Under the pieces are notes generated by a model. That model was not told where the DNA came from. It searched no databases and worked only from the letters and a program-made list of their open reading frames with translations. This document shows, one piece after another, positions 50,214 to 59,600 of a stretch of DNA of 64,000 nucleotides. Source of the stretch: Lagierella massiliensis (lineage in GTDB: Bacteria > Bacillota > Clostridia > Tissierellales > Peptoniphilaceae). The stretch lies in the NCBI RefSeq assembly GCF_001407835.1, contig NZ_CYUO01000004.1, positions 138,739 to 202,738 on the forward strand. Direction: 5' to 3'. The position numbers were made by a program, and so were the translations under genes. How positions within the stretch are numbered: position 1 is the stretch's first letter; every line of letters begins with the position of its first letter.

Positions 50214-51422
50214 ATGTTAGAAAGATTTTTAAAATATATTAGCATGGACACTCAAAGTGACGACAAAAATCCAAACTGTCCATCCTCAGAGGGACAACTT
50301 GAACTTGGTAAGCTACTTGTAAAAGAACTTAGGGAAATGGGAATAGATAACGCAGAGCTTGACGAGCATGGATACATCTATGCATCAATTGAGGGAACTG
50401 TGAAAGACGCTCCAAAGATTGGACTAATCGCCCATATGGACACTGCCCTTGAAATGCCGGGAAAATGTGAAAACCCACAAATCGTGGAAGAGTACAAAGG
50501 TGGCGACATTGTCCTTAATGAAAAGTACAAGCTAACTGAAGAGGAATTCCCATTTTTAAAAGACCTTGTTGGTCACAAAATCGTTACAACAGATGGAACC
50601 ACATTACTTGGCGCAGATGACAAGGCGGGAGTTTCCATAGTTATGGAAGCGGCGAAGTTTTTTATGAACAATAGAGATTTAAAATTTGGCGACATTAAAA
50701 TCGGTTTTACTCCTGATGAAGAAATCGGTAGGGGAGCAGATTTATTTAATGTGGAAAAATTTGGAGCAGACTTTGCATACACAATTGACGGTGGTCCTGT
50801 GGGAGAGCTTGAGTACGAAAACTTCAACGCTGCAACTGCCACATTGGAAATTGAAGGAAAGGCAGTTCATCCAGGTTCTGCAAAGAATGTTTTAATAAAT
50901 GCGCTTTTACTTGCACAGGAGTTCAATCAAATGCTTCCTGCAAATGAAAGGCCAGAACACTCTGAAAAGTACGAAGGATTTTATATGCTTCACGAAATTA
51001 AAGGGACTTCAGCACAAGCAGAAATTGTTTACATCATCAGGGATTTCTTTAAAGATAGCTTCCAAGAAAAGAAGGATTTGATGCAAAATGCCGTGGACTT
51101 TTTAAATAAAAAATATGGGGAATGTATAAAGCTAAATATAGAAGACTCCTACTACAATATGAGAGAAAAGGTGGAACCACATATTGAAATAGTTGATCTT
51201 GCAAAAAATGCAATTTCACAAGCAGGACTAACTCCAATTATAAAGCCAATTAGAGGTGGCACCGACGGAGCGAGACTGTCTTTTATGGGCCTACCAACAC
51301 CAAATCTCTTCACCGGTGGATACAATTACCATGGAAGATACGAAATAGTTTCTGTGGACCTTATGGAAAAATCTTTTGAAGTGATTAAAAATATTATTTT
51401 AAACAACGCAGAAGGTAACTAA
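50214..51422 (+). CDS. pepT: Peptidase T (tripeptide aminopeptidase)
   Basis: A 402-residue M20B zinc peptidase that cuts the N-terminal residue off tripeptides. The metal motifs are HMDT (74-77), GADDKAG (133-139) and DEEIGRGAD (168-176), with IRGGTDGARLS near the end. Length and residues are normal. Cytoplasmic, with pepD beginning at the base after its stop, so peptides are taken through to amino acids by this operon. Confidence 0.93.
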   Translation: MLERFLKYISMDTQSDDKNPNCPSSEGQLELGKLLVKELREMGIDNAELDEHGYIYASIEGTVKDAPKIGLIAHMDTALEMPGKCENPQIVEEYKGGDIVLNEKYKLTEEEFPFLKDLVGHKIVTTDGTTLLGADDKAGVSIVMEAAKFFMNNRDLKFGDIKIGFTPDEEIGRGADLFNVEKFGADFAYTIDGGPVGELEYENFNAATATLEIEGKAVHPGSAKNVLINALLLAQEFNQMLPANERPEHSEKYEGFYMLHEIKGTSAQAEIVYIIRDFFKDSFQEKKDLMQNAVDFLNKKYGECIKLNIEDSYYNMREKVEPHIEIVDLAKNAISQAGLTPIIKPIRGGTDGARLSFMGLPTPNLFTGGYNYHGRYEIVSVDLMEKSFEVIKNIILNNAEGN

Positions 51423-52829
51423 ATGGAAAATTTAGAAAATTTAAAACCACAGAGGGTCTTCTACTATTTTAAAAAGCTAATGGATATACCAAGGCCAAGT
51501 GGACATGAAAAAGAAGTTTCAGATTATCTTGTTGAAACTGGTAAAAAACTTGGCTTTGAAACCTATCAAGATGAATATTTAAATGTAATTTTAAAGAAAA
51601 CTTCTTCAAAGGGCTATGAAGATGCGCCTAAGGTGGTACTACAAGGTCATATGGACATGGTTGGTTCAAAACTTTCAGACTCAAACCACGACTTTACAAA
51701 AGATCCTATCATTCCAGTGGTGGGAAATGGATTTTTAATGACAAAGGACACAACCCTTGGTGCAGACAATGGAATCGCCGTTGCCATGGCACTTGCCATA
51801 ATGGAAGACGAAAACTACATTGGACCACAAATAGAACTTCTTGTTACAACGGAAGAAGAAACCAGCATGAATGGTGCATTAAAACTTTCTGACAAAGTTT
51901 TAGAAGGAGACTACCTTATAAACATTGATTCTGAAGAAGAGGGCATCCTTACGGTTGGATCAGCAGGAGGTCTTACGGTTTTCATTGAAGAAGACATTGA
52001 AAATGACGGCGATAAAGAGGGCTTTGAAATAAAAGTTCATGGCCTTAAAGGTGGCCACTCTGGAATGCAAATTCATGAAGACAGGGGTAATGCGGTAAAA
52101 ATTTTGGGAAGCTTCTTAGCAGAACTAAAAGATATTTCCATTGGAGAATTTAACTGTGGCACTTTAGACAATGTTATTCCTTCAGAGGGAAGGGTAAAAG
52201 TTTATGGAAGTAATATAGAAGAACTTGAAAAAGCAAAGGAAAAGACAATTTCAAAATATTCTAAACTTCTTGGAGAACTTCAAATAAAGATAGTTGAAAC
52301 CACAGGGCAAAGTTATTCAAAGGAGCAATCACAAAGGCTTATTAAAGCTATAAATGAACTTCCAGCGGGAGTTAACTCCTTTATGAATGACGAGCATACT
52401 GTAGAATCTTCAAATAACCTTGCCTTTATAAAGGAAGAAGATGGAAAGATAAAAATTGAAATCTCCCTACGTTCATCGGAAAATCATGTGTTAGAAGAAC
52501 TAACAGAAAAAATCACAAAAGTTTTAGAGGAAAATAACTTTAATTATGAAATAGGAGCAAGATATCCAAGTTGGGAGTATAAAGAGGACTCAAAACTTCG
52601 TGTGCTTGCCCAAGAGCTTTATAGGAACATGGAAGGAAGAGATTTTGAAACAATTGTAATTCATGCAGGCCTTGAGTGTGGAGCAATTTATGAAAAATAT
52701 CCAAACATGGATATAATTTCAATCGGACCAAACATAAGGGGAGCCCACTCGGTAAAGGAAAAACTTGAAATAAAATCGGTGGAGAGAGTTTATAATTATT
52801 TGGTGGAACTATTAAAGGAAATAAAATAA
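51423..52829 (+). CDS. pepD: Aminoacyl-histidine dipeptidase (PepD)
   Basis: A 468-residue M20C Xaa-His dipeptidase. RPSGHEKEVSDYL, GHMDMVG near 76-82, LGADNGIAVAMALA and the TTEEETSMNGA segment are diagnostic. Zinc/divalent-metal dependent. It starts on the base after the pepT stop. With the M16C peptidase and the several amino-acid transporters it fits a peptide-fermenting life. Confidence 0.93.
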   Translation: MENLENLKPQRVFYYFKKLMDIPRPSGHEKEVSDYLVETGKKLGFETYQDEYLNVILKKTSSKGYEDAPKVVLQGHMDMVGSKLSDSNHDFTKDPIIPVVGNGFLMTKDTTLGADNGIAVAMALAIMEDENYIGPQIELLVTTEEETSMNGALKLSDKVLEGDYLINIDSEEEGILTVGSAGGLTVFIEEDIENDGDKEGFEIKVHGLKGGHSGMQIHEDRGNAVKILGSFLAELKDISIGEFNCGTLDNVIPSEGRVKVYGSNIEELEKAKEKTISKYSKLLGELQIKIVETTGQSYSKEQSQRLIKAINELPAGVNSFMNDEHTVESSNNLAFIKEEDGKIKIEISLRSSENHVLEELTEKITKVLEENNFNYEIGARYPSWEYKEDSKLRVLAQELYRNMEGRDFETIVIHAGLECGAIYEKYPNMDIISIGPNIRGAHSVKEKLEIKSVERVYNYLVELLKEIK

Positions 52830-52832
52830 TAG

Positions 52833-52857
52833 AGCATGGTGAAAGCCATGCTTTTTT
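52833..52857 (+). terminator. Intrinsic terminator
   Basis: AGCATGG (52833-52839) pairs with CCATGCT (52846-52852), followed by six T; it ends the peptidase operon. Confidence 0.85.
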
Positions 52858-52929
52858 ATATGAAAATTTACGAAAAATACTTTTAAAATTATCATCTTTA
52901 ATATAAACTTAAATCAGATAGGAGATAAA

Positions 52930-53433
52930 ATGAAACTTATAGAAACAAAAGAAAAGCACATTATAAAAGTTTTAAGCATATATGAAGATGGAAGACGAAG
53001 CCTTAAGAAAAGAGGCGTAAACCAGTGGCAAGATGAAGGGCCAGGTCTTGAGACTTTACTAAGTGACATGGAAAATAATTTTTCATATGTACTTCAAGAA
53101 AAAGACGAAGTAGTTGGAACAACTGCAGTTATAGGTGGAATCGACAAAACCTATTTAGAAATTGATGGAGCTTGGCTAAATGGGGAAGACTATATAACGG
53201 TACATAGATTTGCTATATCACAAAAACAACGAGGCAAAGGCTATGGAAAGAAAATGTTTCAAGAAATTGAAGAACTTGCAATTGCAAGGGGAATAAAAAA
53301 CATCAGAGTGGACACACATAAGGACAATGAAAATATGAATGGACTTTTAAAGAGTTTAGGTTATATTTACTGTGGAATAATTCGCTTAGAAAACGGCGAT
53401 TTAAGAAATGCATATCAAAAGGAGTTGAGGTAA
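52930..53433 (+). CDS. GNAT-family N-acetyltransferase
   Basis: 167 residues of the GNAT fold with acetyl-CoA-binding QRGKGYG near 99-105 (Q/R-x-x-G-x-G/A), the N-terminal VGTTAVIGGI and the IKNIRVDTHKDNENMNGLLK helix typical of enzymes acetylating small amines or protein N-termini. Substrate unknown. One-base TAATG overlap with the AIM24-type gene, so the two are co-translated. Confidence 0.88.
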   Translation: MKLIETKEKHIIKVLSIYEDGRRSLKKRGVNQWQDEGPGLETLLSDMENNFSYVLQEKDEVVGTTAVIGGIDKTYLEIDGAWLNGEDYITVHRFAISQKQRGKGYGKKMFQEIEELAIARGIKNIRVDTHKDNENMNGLLKSLGYIYCGIIRLENGDLRNAYQKELR

Positions 53434-54116
53434 TGAAATACGAAATAGTTGGAGATAACCTTCCTGTACTTAAAGTGAAACTTGCAAACGGTGAGAGCAT
53501 CATAACAGAAGGTGGAGGCATGAGCTGGATGACACCAAACCTAAAGATGGAAACCACATCAAGAGGTGGAGTTGGAAAGGCTTTAGGAAGATTTTTTAGT
53601 GGTGAAAAAATGTTTCAAAACAGATATACCTGCGTTGATGGAGTAGAAGGAGAGATAGCAATTGCATCCTCATTTCCTGGAAGCATCTTAGCCTTTGACA
53701 TAGAAGATGGAGATATCATTGCACAAAAGTCAGCTTTTTTAGCCTGTGAAGAAGGAGTTGACCTCTCAGTTCAATTCCAAAAGAAACTAAGTACAGGCTT
53801 CTTCGGTGGAGAAGGATTTATAATGCAAAGACTGTCAGGACATGGCAAGGCATTTATTGAAATAGATGGCCACTGCGAAATAATAAACCTAAACCCTGGA
53901 GAAAAAATAGTTATAAGCACTGGAAACTTAGCTGCAATGGACGGAACATGTGACATGGAAATAAAATCAGTTGAAGGCTTTAAGAATATGTTTTTAGGCG
54001 GCGAAGGTGTGTTCAACACAGTTGTTACAGGTCCTGGAAAAGTCTATCTACAAGGAATGCCAATATCTGGAATAGCAGATGTAATAATGGCAAATACAAC
54101 AATAAAAAATGATTAA
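53433..54116 (+). CDS. AIM24/TIGR00266-family protein
   Basis: 227 residues of the AIM24/TIGR00266 family, a double beta-helix fold of unknown function. Signatures: ITEGGGMSWMTPNL, GLRR-like GGVGKALGRFFSG and GHGKAFIEIDG. Cytoplasmic. Its start overlaps the GNAT stop by one base. No ligand can be read from sequence. Confidence 0.88.
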   Translation: MKYEIVGDNLPVLKVKLANGESIITEGGGMSWMTPNLKMETTSRGGVGKALGRFFSGEKMFQNRYTCVDGVEGEIAIASSFPGSILAFDIEDGDIIAQKSAFLACEEGVDLSVQFQKKLSTGFFGGEGFIMQRLSGHGKAFIEIDGHCEIINLNPGEKIVISTGNLAAMDGTCDMEIKSVEGFKNMFLGGEGVFNTVVTGPGKVYLQGMPISGIADVIMANTTIKND

Positions 54117-54128
54117 TATTATTTTGTT

Positions 54129-54153
54129 AAAAGAGGGAAGCCCCTCTTTTTTA
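54129..54153 (+). terminator. Intrinsic terminator
   Basis: AAAAGAGG (54129-54136) pairs with CCTCTTTT (54143-54150) and runs into further T; it ends the GNAT-AIM24 unit. Confidence 0.8.
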
Positions 54154-54162
54154 TTTGAAATA

Positions 54163-54210
54163 AAAGTCAGTATCTTAGCGTAATTATCTAAAATACTGAC
54201 TTTATTTTTT
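54163..54210. terminator. Terminator between converging operons
   Basis: A perfect 11-base stem, AAAGTCAGTAT (54163-54173) with ATACTGACTTT (54193-54203) and a 19-base loop. T-rich on the plus side (54201-54210); on the minus strand it lies right after the YjiH gene. Confidence 0.75.
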
Positions 54211-55675
54211 AGAATAGTATGTGCATAAAGATTGAACCTATTATGATTGCAAGTATTGTTCTTTCAATGAACACAACTACAAGCTCCCATAACTTTATAG
54301 GCAATTTCGCAGACATCATTACAACTATTGTTTCAGCAAAGAAAATTATTTGTGAAATTGAAACTGAAACAACTAAGAATCTTGCTTGTGGATGTAGCAT
54401 TGGCACTTTTTCTGCTATTAAAAGTACAGGCAAGAACATCTCTGCAATTCCAACAGGGAAACTTGCAGCAATGTCTGCGGCGTTAGGAACTCTTAATAAA
54501 GTGAGAAGTGGCACAAAAAGTTTTCCTAAGAATGTAAATATAGGTGTGTTTTCTGCAAGTATCAAAGCTCCTGTACCTATGGCAGCAAGTGATGTAACAA
54601 CTTTTGGAATAACTTCCACGCTGTCCTTAAGACTGGATTTAATTTCCCCTGATAGTGGAGGTGCTAAAAAAGCTTTTTTTACTGCTCTTTTTCCACCTGT
54701 TGCAAAGACGCTGTTAGATGAAGATTTTGTGTTATCAATGTCTTCTTTAGTTTGAACCTTACCATTTGGATAGACATCTCTCTTTTTACTAAAAGGAGGG
54801 ATTCTTCCTACTATACCTGAAACTATAAGAGTCATTAATGCAGACACAAGGTAAACAAGTGCAAAGTGATCTTGAAGTCCTGCAGTTTTAATTACCATGT
54901 AGGCGAAACCTACAGATACTGCGGAGAAACCCGTTGCAACTAATACTGCTTCTTTTTCTGTGTAAACTCCTCTACGATATAGTTTATTTGTAATAAGTAC
55001 ACCAACTGAACTACTGGAAAGGAAAGAAACAAGTGCGTTTATTGCAGCCCTTCCAGGTAGTTTAAAAACTGGTCTCATAAGTGGCTCCATCAAAGTTCCT
55101 ATTAAATCTATAAAGCCATAGTTTATTAAAAATGGCATACAGAAGGATGAAACCAATATTATCCAGAATACTGCAACGGCTATTGATGGAATTACTGTTC
55201 CTCCAGTTGACGAACCTACAACAATTTCTGGTCCATTGAAAGAAGTTGTTGCATCAAGGGTGTATAGTAAGGCAAAAGCTGCACCAATGGAATAGATTAG
55301 TGGATGAATTATAGAGTCGCCGTGATAATAGTTGTAGATTTTTCCACTCTTTGCAAAGTACTTGCCATATATACTAAGTAAAGCTGTCGCTATGGTTATT
55401 AACGTTACAAACCACAGACCATAATTTCCTGTTATGTTCATTAGTCCATTATAGATTATTCCGAAAGTTATATCAGTTTTGCCATTAATCGTAATTGGAA
55501 TGAAAAAGATAAAGATTGCTATGACTGTAAAAATTAAACTCTTAGCAATCCCTTTTTTATTATCATTTGGTTTTAAGTCAAAAGAGTCTAACTGATGTAA
55601 GTCTTCGAGATCTAAATTTAGATCTCGAATTTCTGACTTACTAAGAGCTCCCCTGAAATTAGTTTGCTCTTTCAT
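54209..55675 (-). CDS. YjiH-family membrane protein (nucleoside-recognition/GATE domain)
   Basis: 488 residues of the YjiH family with about ten membrane segments, following a soluble ~45-residue N-terminal stretch. GATE/nucleoside-recognition signature in the middle: NALVSFLSSSSVGVLITN and VLVATGFSAVSVGFAYMV, also SFPVGIAEMFLPVLLI. These are thought to be transporters of unknown solutes. Its ATG overlaps the agmatinase stop by one base, so it presumably handles a substrate or product of that enzyme, such as a polyamine or amino acid. The overlap is seen; the substrate is guessed. Confidence 0.85.
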   Translation of the reverse strand: MKEQTNFRGALSKSEIRDLNLDLEDLHQLDSFDLKPNDNKKGIAKSLIFTVIAIFIFFIPITINGKTDITFGIIYNGLMNITGNYGLWFVTLITIATALLSIYGKYFAKSGKIYNYYHGDSIIHPLIYSIGAAFALLYTLDATTSFNGPEIVVGSSTGGTVIPSIAVAVFWIILVSSFCMPFLINYGFIDLIGTLMEPLMRPVFKLPGRAAINALVSFLSSSSVGVLITNKLYRRGVYTEKEAVLVATGFSAVSVGFAYMVIKTAGLQDHFALVYLVSALMTLIVSGIVGRIPPFSKKRDVYPNGKVQTKEDIDNTKSSSNSVFATGGKRAVKKAFLAPPLSGEIKSSLKDSVEVIPKVVTSLAAIGTGALILAENTPIFTFLGKLFVPLLTLLRVPNAADIAASFPVGIAEMFLPVLLIAEKVPMLHPQARFLVVSVSISQIIFFAETIVVMMSAKLPIKLWELVVVFIERTILAIIIGSIFMHILF

Positions 55676-56637
55676 TATTTTTGTTTCTCTTTCTTATTTA
55701 AAGCAAGGATTGATAAAAATTCAAAGATTAAGTTAGCTGCAAGTAGAGCAGTTATTTCTGCATGGTCATATGGAGGTGCAACTTCAACTACGTCCATTCC
55801 AACAAAATTTAATCCTTGAAGTCTTCTGATAATATCTACACCTTCAAGTGAAGTGTAACCACCAACTTCAGGAGTTCCTGTACCAGGTGCATAAGCAGGA
55901 TCTATAAAGTCGATATCAAAAGTTAAGAATACTTTGTTATCTCCGATGATTTCTTTTGCCTTTTTAATTGTTTCAGGAATTCCCATTTCACGAACTTTGT
56001 GAGTTGGAATAAGAGTTAAACCCAAGTCCTTAGCTAATTTAAATTCGCCAGCGTCATATAGAGAACCTCTCATACCAATTTGAACAGATTTATGTGGGTC
56101 GATTAGTCCTTCTTCAATTGCTCTTCTAAATGGAGTTCCATGATTATATTTTTCTCCAAATACAGTGTCGTTAATGTCAGCGTGAGAGTCAAAGTGAAGT
56201 AATGACACAGGACCATGTTCCTTAGCAACTGCTCTAAGTTCTCCAAGAGTAATTGAGTGGTCGCCACCAAGAGCTATAGGAATGGCGCCTGCTTTTAATA
56301 TTTCCCCTGCAAACTTTTCAATTGCATCATATGTTGGATGTATGTATCCAGGAACAACGTTAACATCTCCAAGGTCTCCACCCTTTAGGTAGTCAAGAAT
56401 ATTAACTTCATGTACAGGATTATTAGTCTTCATCATTACAGAGATATTTCTTATGGATTGAGGACCAAATCTTGCCCCAACTCTGTATGAACAAGCTGTG
56501 TCAAAAGGAATTCCGTAAATTGCAAAGTCAAGTCCTTCTGCATTGTCGAATCTTTGCATACGCATAAAGTTTCCTGTGTTAACAAATCTTGGTGAAGCGA
56601 AAGCTGTTGCCGGTTGTTTAATATTTTTTTCTGTCAT
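55675..56637 (-). CDS. Agmatinase-type ureohydrolase
   Basis: 320 residues of the arginase/agmatinase family (binuclear Mn2+). Metal motifs GGDHSITLG near 121-129, HFDSHADIND near 144-153 and FDIDFIDPAYAPGTGTPE near 227-244. Length and the N-terminal region fit agmatinase (agmatine to putrescine and urea); formiminoglutamase is an alternative. GGGGAAAT precedes the ATG. It leads a two-gene operon with the YjiH transporter and is preceded by three palindromes that lie between it and a TyrR-like regulator gene on the same strand. Confidence 0.88.
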   Translation of the reverse strand: MTEKNIKQPATAFASPRFVNTGNFMRMQRFDNAEGLDFAIYGIPFDTACSYRVGARFGPQSIRNISVMMKTNNPVHEVNILDYLKGGDLGDVNVVPGYIHPTYDAIEKFAGEILKAGAIPIALGGDHSITLGELRAVAKEHGPVSLLHFDSHADINDTVFGEKYNHGTPFRRAIEEGLIDPHKSVQIGMRGSLYDAGEFKLAKDLGLTLIPTHKVREMGIPETIKKAKEIIGDNKVFLTFDIDFIDPAYAPGTGTPEVGGYTSLEGVDIIRRLQGLNFVGMDVVEVAPPYDHAEITALLAANLIFEFLSILALNKKEKQK

Positions 56638-56792
56638 TTTTATTTCCCCTTTTAAATAAATTTAAAAATTGTTTTCCTTGCAAGAAATTATTTACAAACA
56701 AAGTATATGGGGTAAGGGTTATAAATGCAAGTTTTTGAAGACAAAACAGGTTGTAAAAACATAGGAAAACATTACCTCGGGGAGAGTAAGAA

Positions 56793-56892
56793 TTGGAAAA
56801 AATTCCAAAATGAATAAATTGTTCTAAAGAATGGGAAATAGGAGTAAAAAAATTTTCGGAAAAATTTCCGAACGTTTGGAAAAATTTCCGAA
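56793..56892. promoter_or_regulatory. Three palindromic operator sites
   Basis: Sites: TTGGAAAAAATTCCAA at 56793-56808, TTCGGAAAAATTTCCGAA at 56855-56872 and TTTGGAAAAATTTCCGAA at 56875-56892. All share GGAAAAAWTTCC (W = A or T), and the last two are spaced 20 bases centre to centre. They lie 156-255 bases before the agmatinase start and immediately after the end of the PAS-AAA-Fis regulator gene. The arms could also form hairpins that terminate that gene. No -24/-12 (sigma-54) promoter is visible in the gap. Confidence 0.6.
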
Positions 56893-56903
56893 AAGAAATG
56901 TTA

Positions 56904-58247
56904 CTAAAATGTAATATTTAAATTATATCTCTCAATTTTCTTTCGAAGAGTTGATTCATTTATTCCTGCCAGGATTGAAAGTTCCTTAATTGAAGAAACC
57001 TGCTTGCTATATTCAAGAATAAGTTTCTTCTCATAGCTTTCAACCTTTTCTTTAAAAGTTTTGCCTTCGTCTATCTTGGTGTAGAAATTATTTATAAATT
57101 CTTCAACGTGTTTTACATCTATAACATCGTCATCACTTGTTACAACAAGTCGTTCAATTATATTTTCTAATTCACGTACATTTCCAGGCCAACTGTAATT
57201 GATTAAAAACTTTTTGCAATTTGGTGAGATAACTTTTTCTTCGTTATAAAATTCATTGTACTTGTTTAAAAATAGATTGATTAGTGGGATAACATCTTCG
57301 TCTCTCTCCCTAAGTGGGGGAATTTTAATTGGAATGATGTTAAGTAGATAATACAAATCCATTCTAAACTTTCCGTCGGAAATATTTTTGCTGATGTTTT
57401 CATTTGAAGCCGCAATTATTCTTATACTTGGACTATTTGATGTAGATGCCATTGACTCTTTGATTCTGTTCAATTCATAGACAAGGCGCTGTTGACAAGG
57501 CAGTGGCATATCGGCGATTTCATCGATGAACAAAGTTCCATTAGTTGCCTGTTTTAATAGTGAGCCATTGTAACTATCATCATCGAAGAGTTCGGATTCA
57601 ATTATTGACTTTGGAATTCCAGAACAGTCCACCTTTATAAAGGGCTTGTCACTTCTAAGGGAGTTGTCATGAATATATTTTGCAAACATGGTCTTACCAC
57701 AGCCTGGCTCGCCAAGTAAAAATATTGGTGTCTCTAACTTTGAAACTCTGTTTGCAACTTTCATTATCCTCTGCATGGCCTTAGAGTTTGAAATGATAAT
57801 TCCCTCTTTTAGATATTTTGAATTATATTTTGAAAGATTTTCTGCCATTGAGTTATTTTCAATAAGCAAATTTTGAAGTTGAAGAGTCATGTCTCGAAGA
57901 ACTTTGGAATCTTTTACGAATACAACCACAGCTTCCAAGTCCTTACCCTTCATAATAGGCACTCCAGTTGCAATAACAACTCTATCATTAATGTGTTGAA
58001 CTACATCTTTTTGTTCAAAAGAATCTATTACATCAAGGGCAACGGATCTTGAAAAAAGTCCAGTCTTCACTAAGTCCTTCATGTTTTTTCCCAAAATATC
58101 TTCCTTTGAAATGCCGTCAATCTCTTCAGCTACCTTATTATAATAAAGAGTTGTCCCAGTAGGGTCGACAATATGTATACCTTGATTGGATTTGTCCAGA
58201 ACTTTAGTTAAAAAATTCTTATTTATTATATTTTTAGTCACAATCAT
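56904..58247 (-). CDS. PAS-AAA-Fis transcription regulator lacking GAFTGA (TyrR-like)
   Basis: 447 residues: a PAS sensor domain at about 15-110, an AAA+ domain at about 150-370 with Walker A GEPGCGKT (179-186) and Walker B LFIDEIAD (239-246), and a Fis-type helix-turn-helix at 405-447. In sigma-54 activators the segment after ESELF contains GAFTGA; here it reads FDDDSYNGSLLKQ, so the loop that touches sigma-54 is missing, as in TyrR. It should therefore act on housekeeping promoters. The neighbour operon with three palindromes is the obvious target. ATG overlaps the cca stop (ATGA). Confidence 0.85.
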   Translation of the reverse strand: MIVTKNIINKNFLTKVLDKSNQGIHIVDPTGTTLYYNKVAEEIDGISKEDILGKNMKDLVKTGLFSRSVALDVIDSFEQKDVVQHINDRVVIATGVPIMKGKDLEAVVVFVKDSKVLRDMTLQLQNLLIENNSMAENLSKYNSKYLKEGIIISNSKAMQRIMKVANRVSKLETPIFLLGEPGCGKTMFAKYIHDNSLRSDKPFIKVDCSGIPKSIIESELFDDDSYNGSLLKQATNGTLFIDEIADMPLPCQQRLVYELNRIKESMASTSNSPSIRIIAASNENISKNISDGKFRMDLYYLLNIIPIKIPPLRERDEDVIPLINLFLNKYNEFYNEEKVISPNCKKFLINYSWPGNVRELENIIERLVVTSDDDVIDVKHVEEFINNFYTKIDEGKTFKEKVESYEKKLILEYSKQVSSIKELSILAGINESTLRKKIERYNLNITF

Positions 58248-59590
58248 TCACCTCTACAAATATCATTATGTACTTTATCTGCAATGTTTATAAGTTTTTG
58301 TCTTTCATTAATTTTAGGCTCTCCAATAACCTGTTTCAATAGATACTGTAAAACTTTTTTTATAAATTCGCCCTTATAACCAATTTCAATCATGTCGCTG
58401 CCATTTACAGCAAGGTCAGAAAGTTTTGTTGGTCCTTCATAAACTTTTCTATAGGCTACCTTTACATTTTCTAAATTTTCCAAACGGTCAATATAGTAGG
58501 GGTTTTGTGAGGAAATGTCAGCTTTTTCCATTTCAAGTAAATCTAAAAAGTCGTCATAGGTAAAGCCTCTGTCAACTACAAATTTCATAATTGACTTGAG
58601 TTTGGTATTTAGCACAGTGTCATGAAATTTTATTATCTTAAGAATATGATTTTTATCTTCATTTGAAAACTTTAGACGATTTAATACATCGCGGGCAAGT
58701 TCAACGGAGCAATTGCTGTGAAAATAGAAATGATCCGTTCCATCTTCTCCCGTTGTCTTTGCAGGAACCTTACCAAGGTCGTGAAGAAGTGCCACGTATT
58801 TTAGCCGTACATCTTTTTTAATCTTCGTCACCGCCATCAAGCTATGGTCCCCTACATTATAAACATGAAAGCTGTTGTTTTGAGTTGTCTTAAACATTTC
58901 ATCAATTTCTGGAAATAACACCTTAAACACACCACAGTTATACAACATACGAAGATTTTCAAAGTTTGATTCAAGAAGAATCTTGTTAAGTTCCTCTCTA
59001 ATACGTTCCATGGCAATCTCTTTTAAAAGATGAACGCTTTTGCAAAGACTTGAAAGTGTTTTTTCTTCAATTACATAATTAAATCGACCAGCAAATCTAA
59101 AGGCTCGCATAATTCTTAGAGCGTCTTCTTCAAATCTCTTTGAAGGATTTCCAACTGCTCTAATGACACCTTTCTCAAGGTCAAGTCTTCCATTAAAAGG
59201 GTCAATGACTTCATCATTAAAAAAGTCATAGGCCATGGCGTTAATTGTAAAATCTCGTCTTTTCAAGTCCTCAAAAAGATTTTTTGTAAAACTTACAGAA
59301 GATGGATGCCTACTATCAACATAATCATGATCATACCTCATAGTTGTAATCTCATATATATTTTCATTTAAAAGAACGCCTATGGTACCAAACTTTTCAC
59401 CAAGGCGAATGGTTTTTTGCTCCTTAAAAACCTCCAAAGTTTCATTTGGAGTTGCATCGGTGGTAATATCAAAATCTCCTGGAGTTTTTCCAAGGAGACT
59501 GTCCCTAACACAGCCTCCAACAGGATAGGAAGAAAAACCAAACTCTTTAAATCTCTTTAAAATATAAACTACCTCTTTAGGTAAAATCAT
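58244..59590 (-). CDS. cca: CCA tRNA nucleotidyltransferase
   Basis: About 448 residues. It adds CCA to tRNA 3' ends. Present: GGCVRDSLLG followed by DFDITTDA (the Asp-x-Asp metal pair), RRDFTINAMAYD, RIMRAFRFAGRF and, in the C-terminal half, an HD-type HDLGKVPA phosphohydrolase-like segment. The ATG at 59590 is preferred over one nine bases upstream, since AGGA lies at the right distance from it. It sits between a HAD phosphatase (upstream, in the same operon) and the PAS-AAA regulator. Confidence 0.92.
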   Translation of the reverse strand: MILPKEVVYILKRFKEFGFSSYPVGGCVRDSLLGKTPGDFDITTDATPNETLEVFKEQKTIRLGEKFGTIGVLLNENIYEITTMRYDHDYVDSRHPSSVSFTKNLFEDLKRRDFTINAMAYDFFNDEVIDPFNGRLDLEKGVIRAVGNPSKRFEEDALRIMRAFRFAGRFNYVIEEKTLSSLCKSVHLLKEIAMERIREELNKILLESNFENLRMLYNCGVFKVLFPEIDEMFKTTQNNSFHVYNVGDHSLMAVTKIKKDVRLKYVALLHDLGKVPAKTTGEDGTDHFYFHSNCSVELARDVLNRLKFSNEDKNHILKIIKFHDTVLNTKLKSIMKFVVDRGFTYDDFLDLLEMEKADISSQNPYYIDRLENLENVKVAYRKVYEGPTKLSDLAVNGSDMIEIGYKGEFIKKVLQYLLKQVIGEPKINERQKLINIADKVHNDICRGE

Positions 59591-59600
59591 AAGACACATC

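Noticed and set aside
54219-54755. 178-residue open frame on the plus strand inside the YjiH gene
   Set aside because: Antisense to a strong membrane-protein gene; no ribosome site and no homology.
56638-56792. Sigma-54 (-24/-12) promoter before the agmatinase gene
   Set aside because: The two TTGCA strings on the minus strand have no GG ten bases upstream of the GC. The regulator lacks GAFTGA, so sigma-54 control is unlikely.
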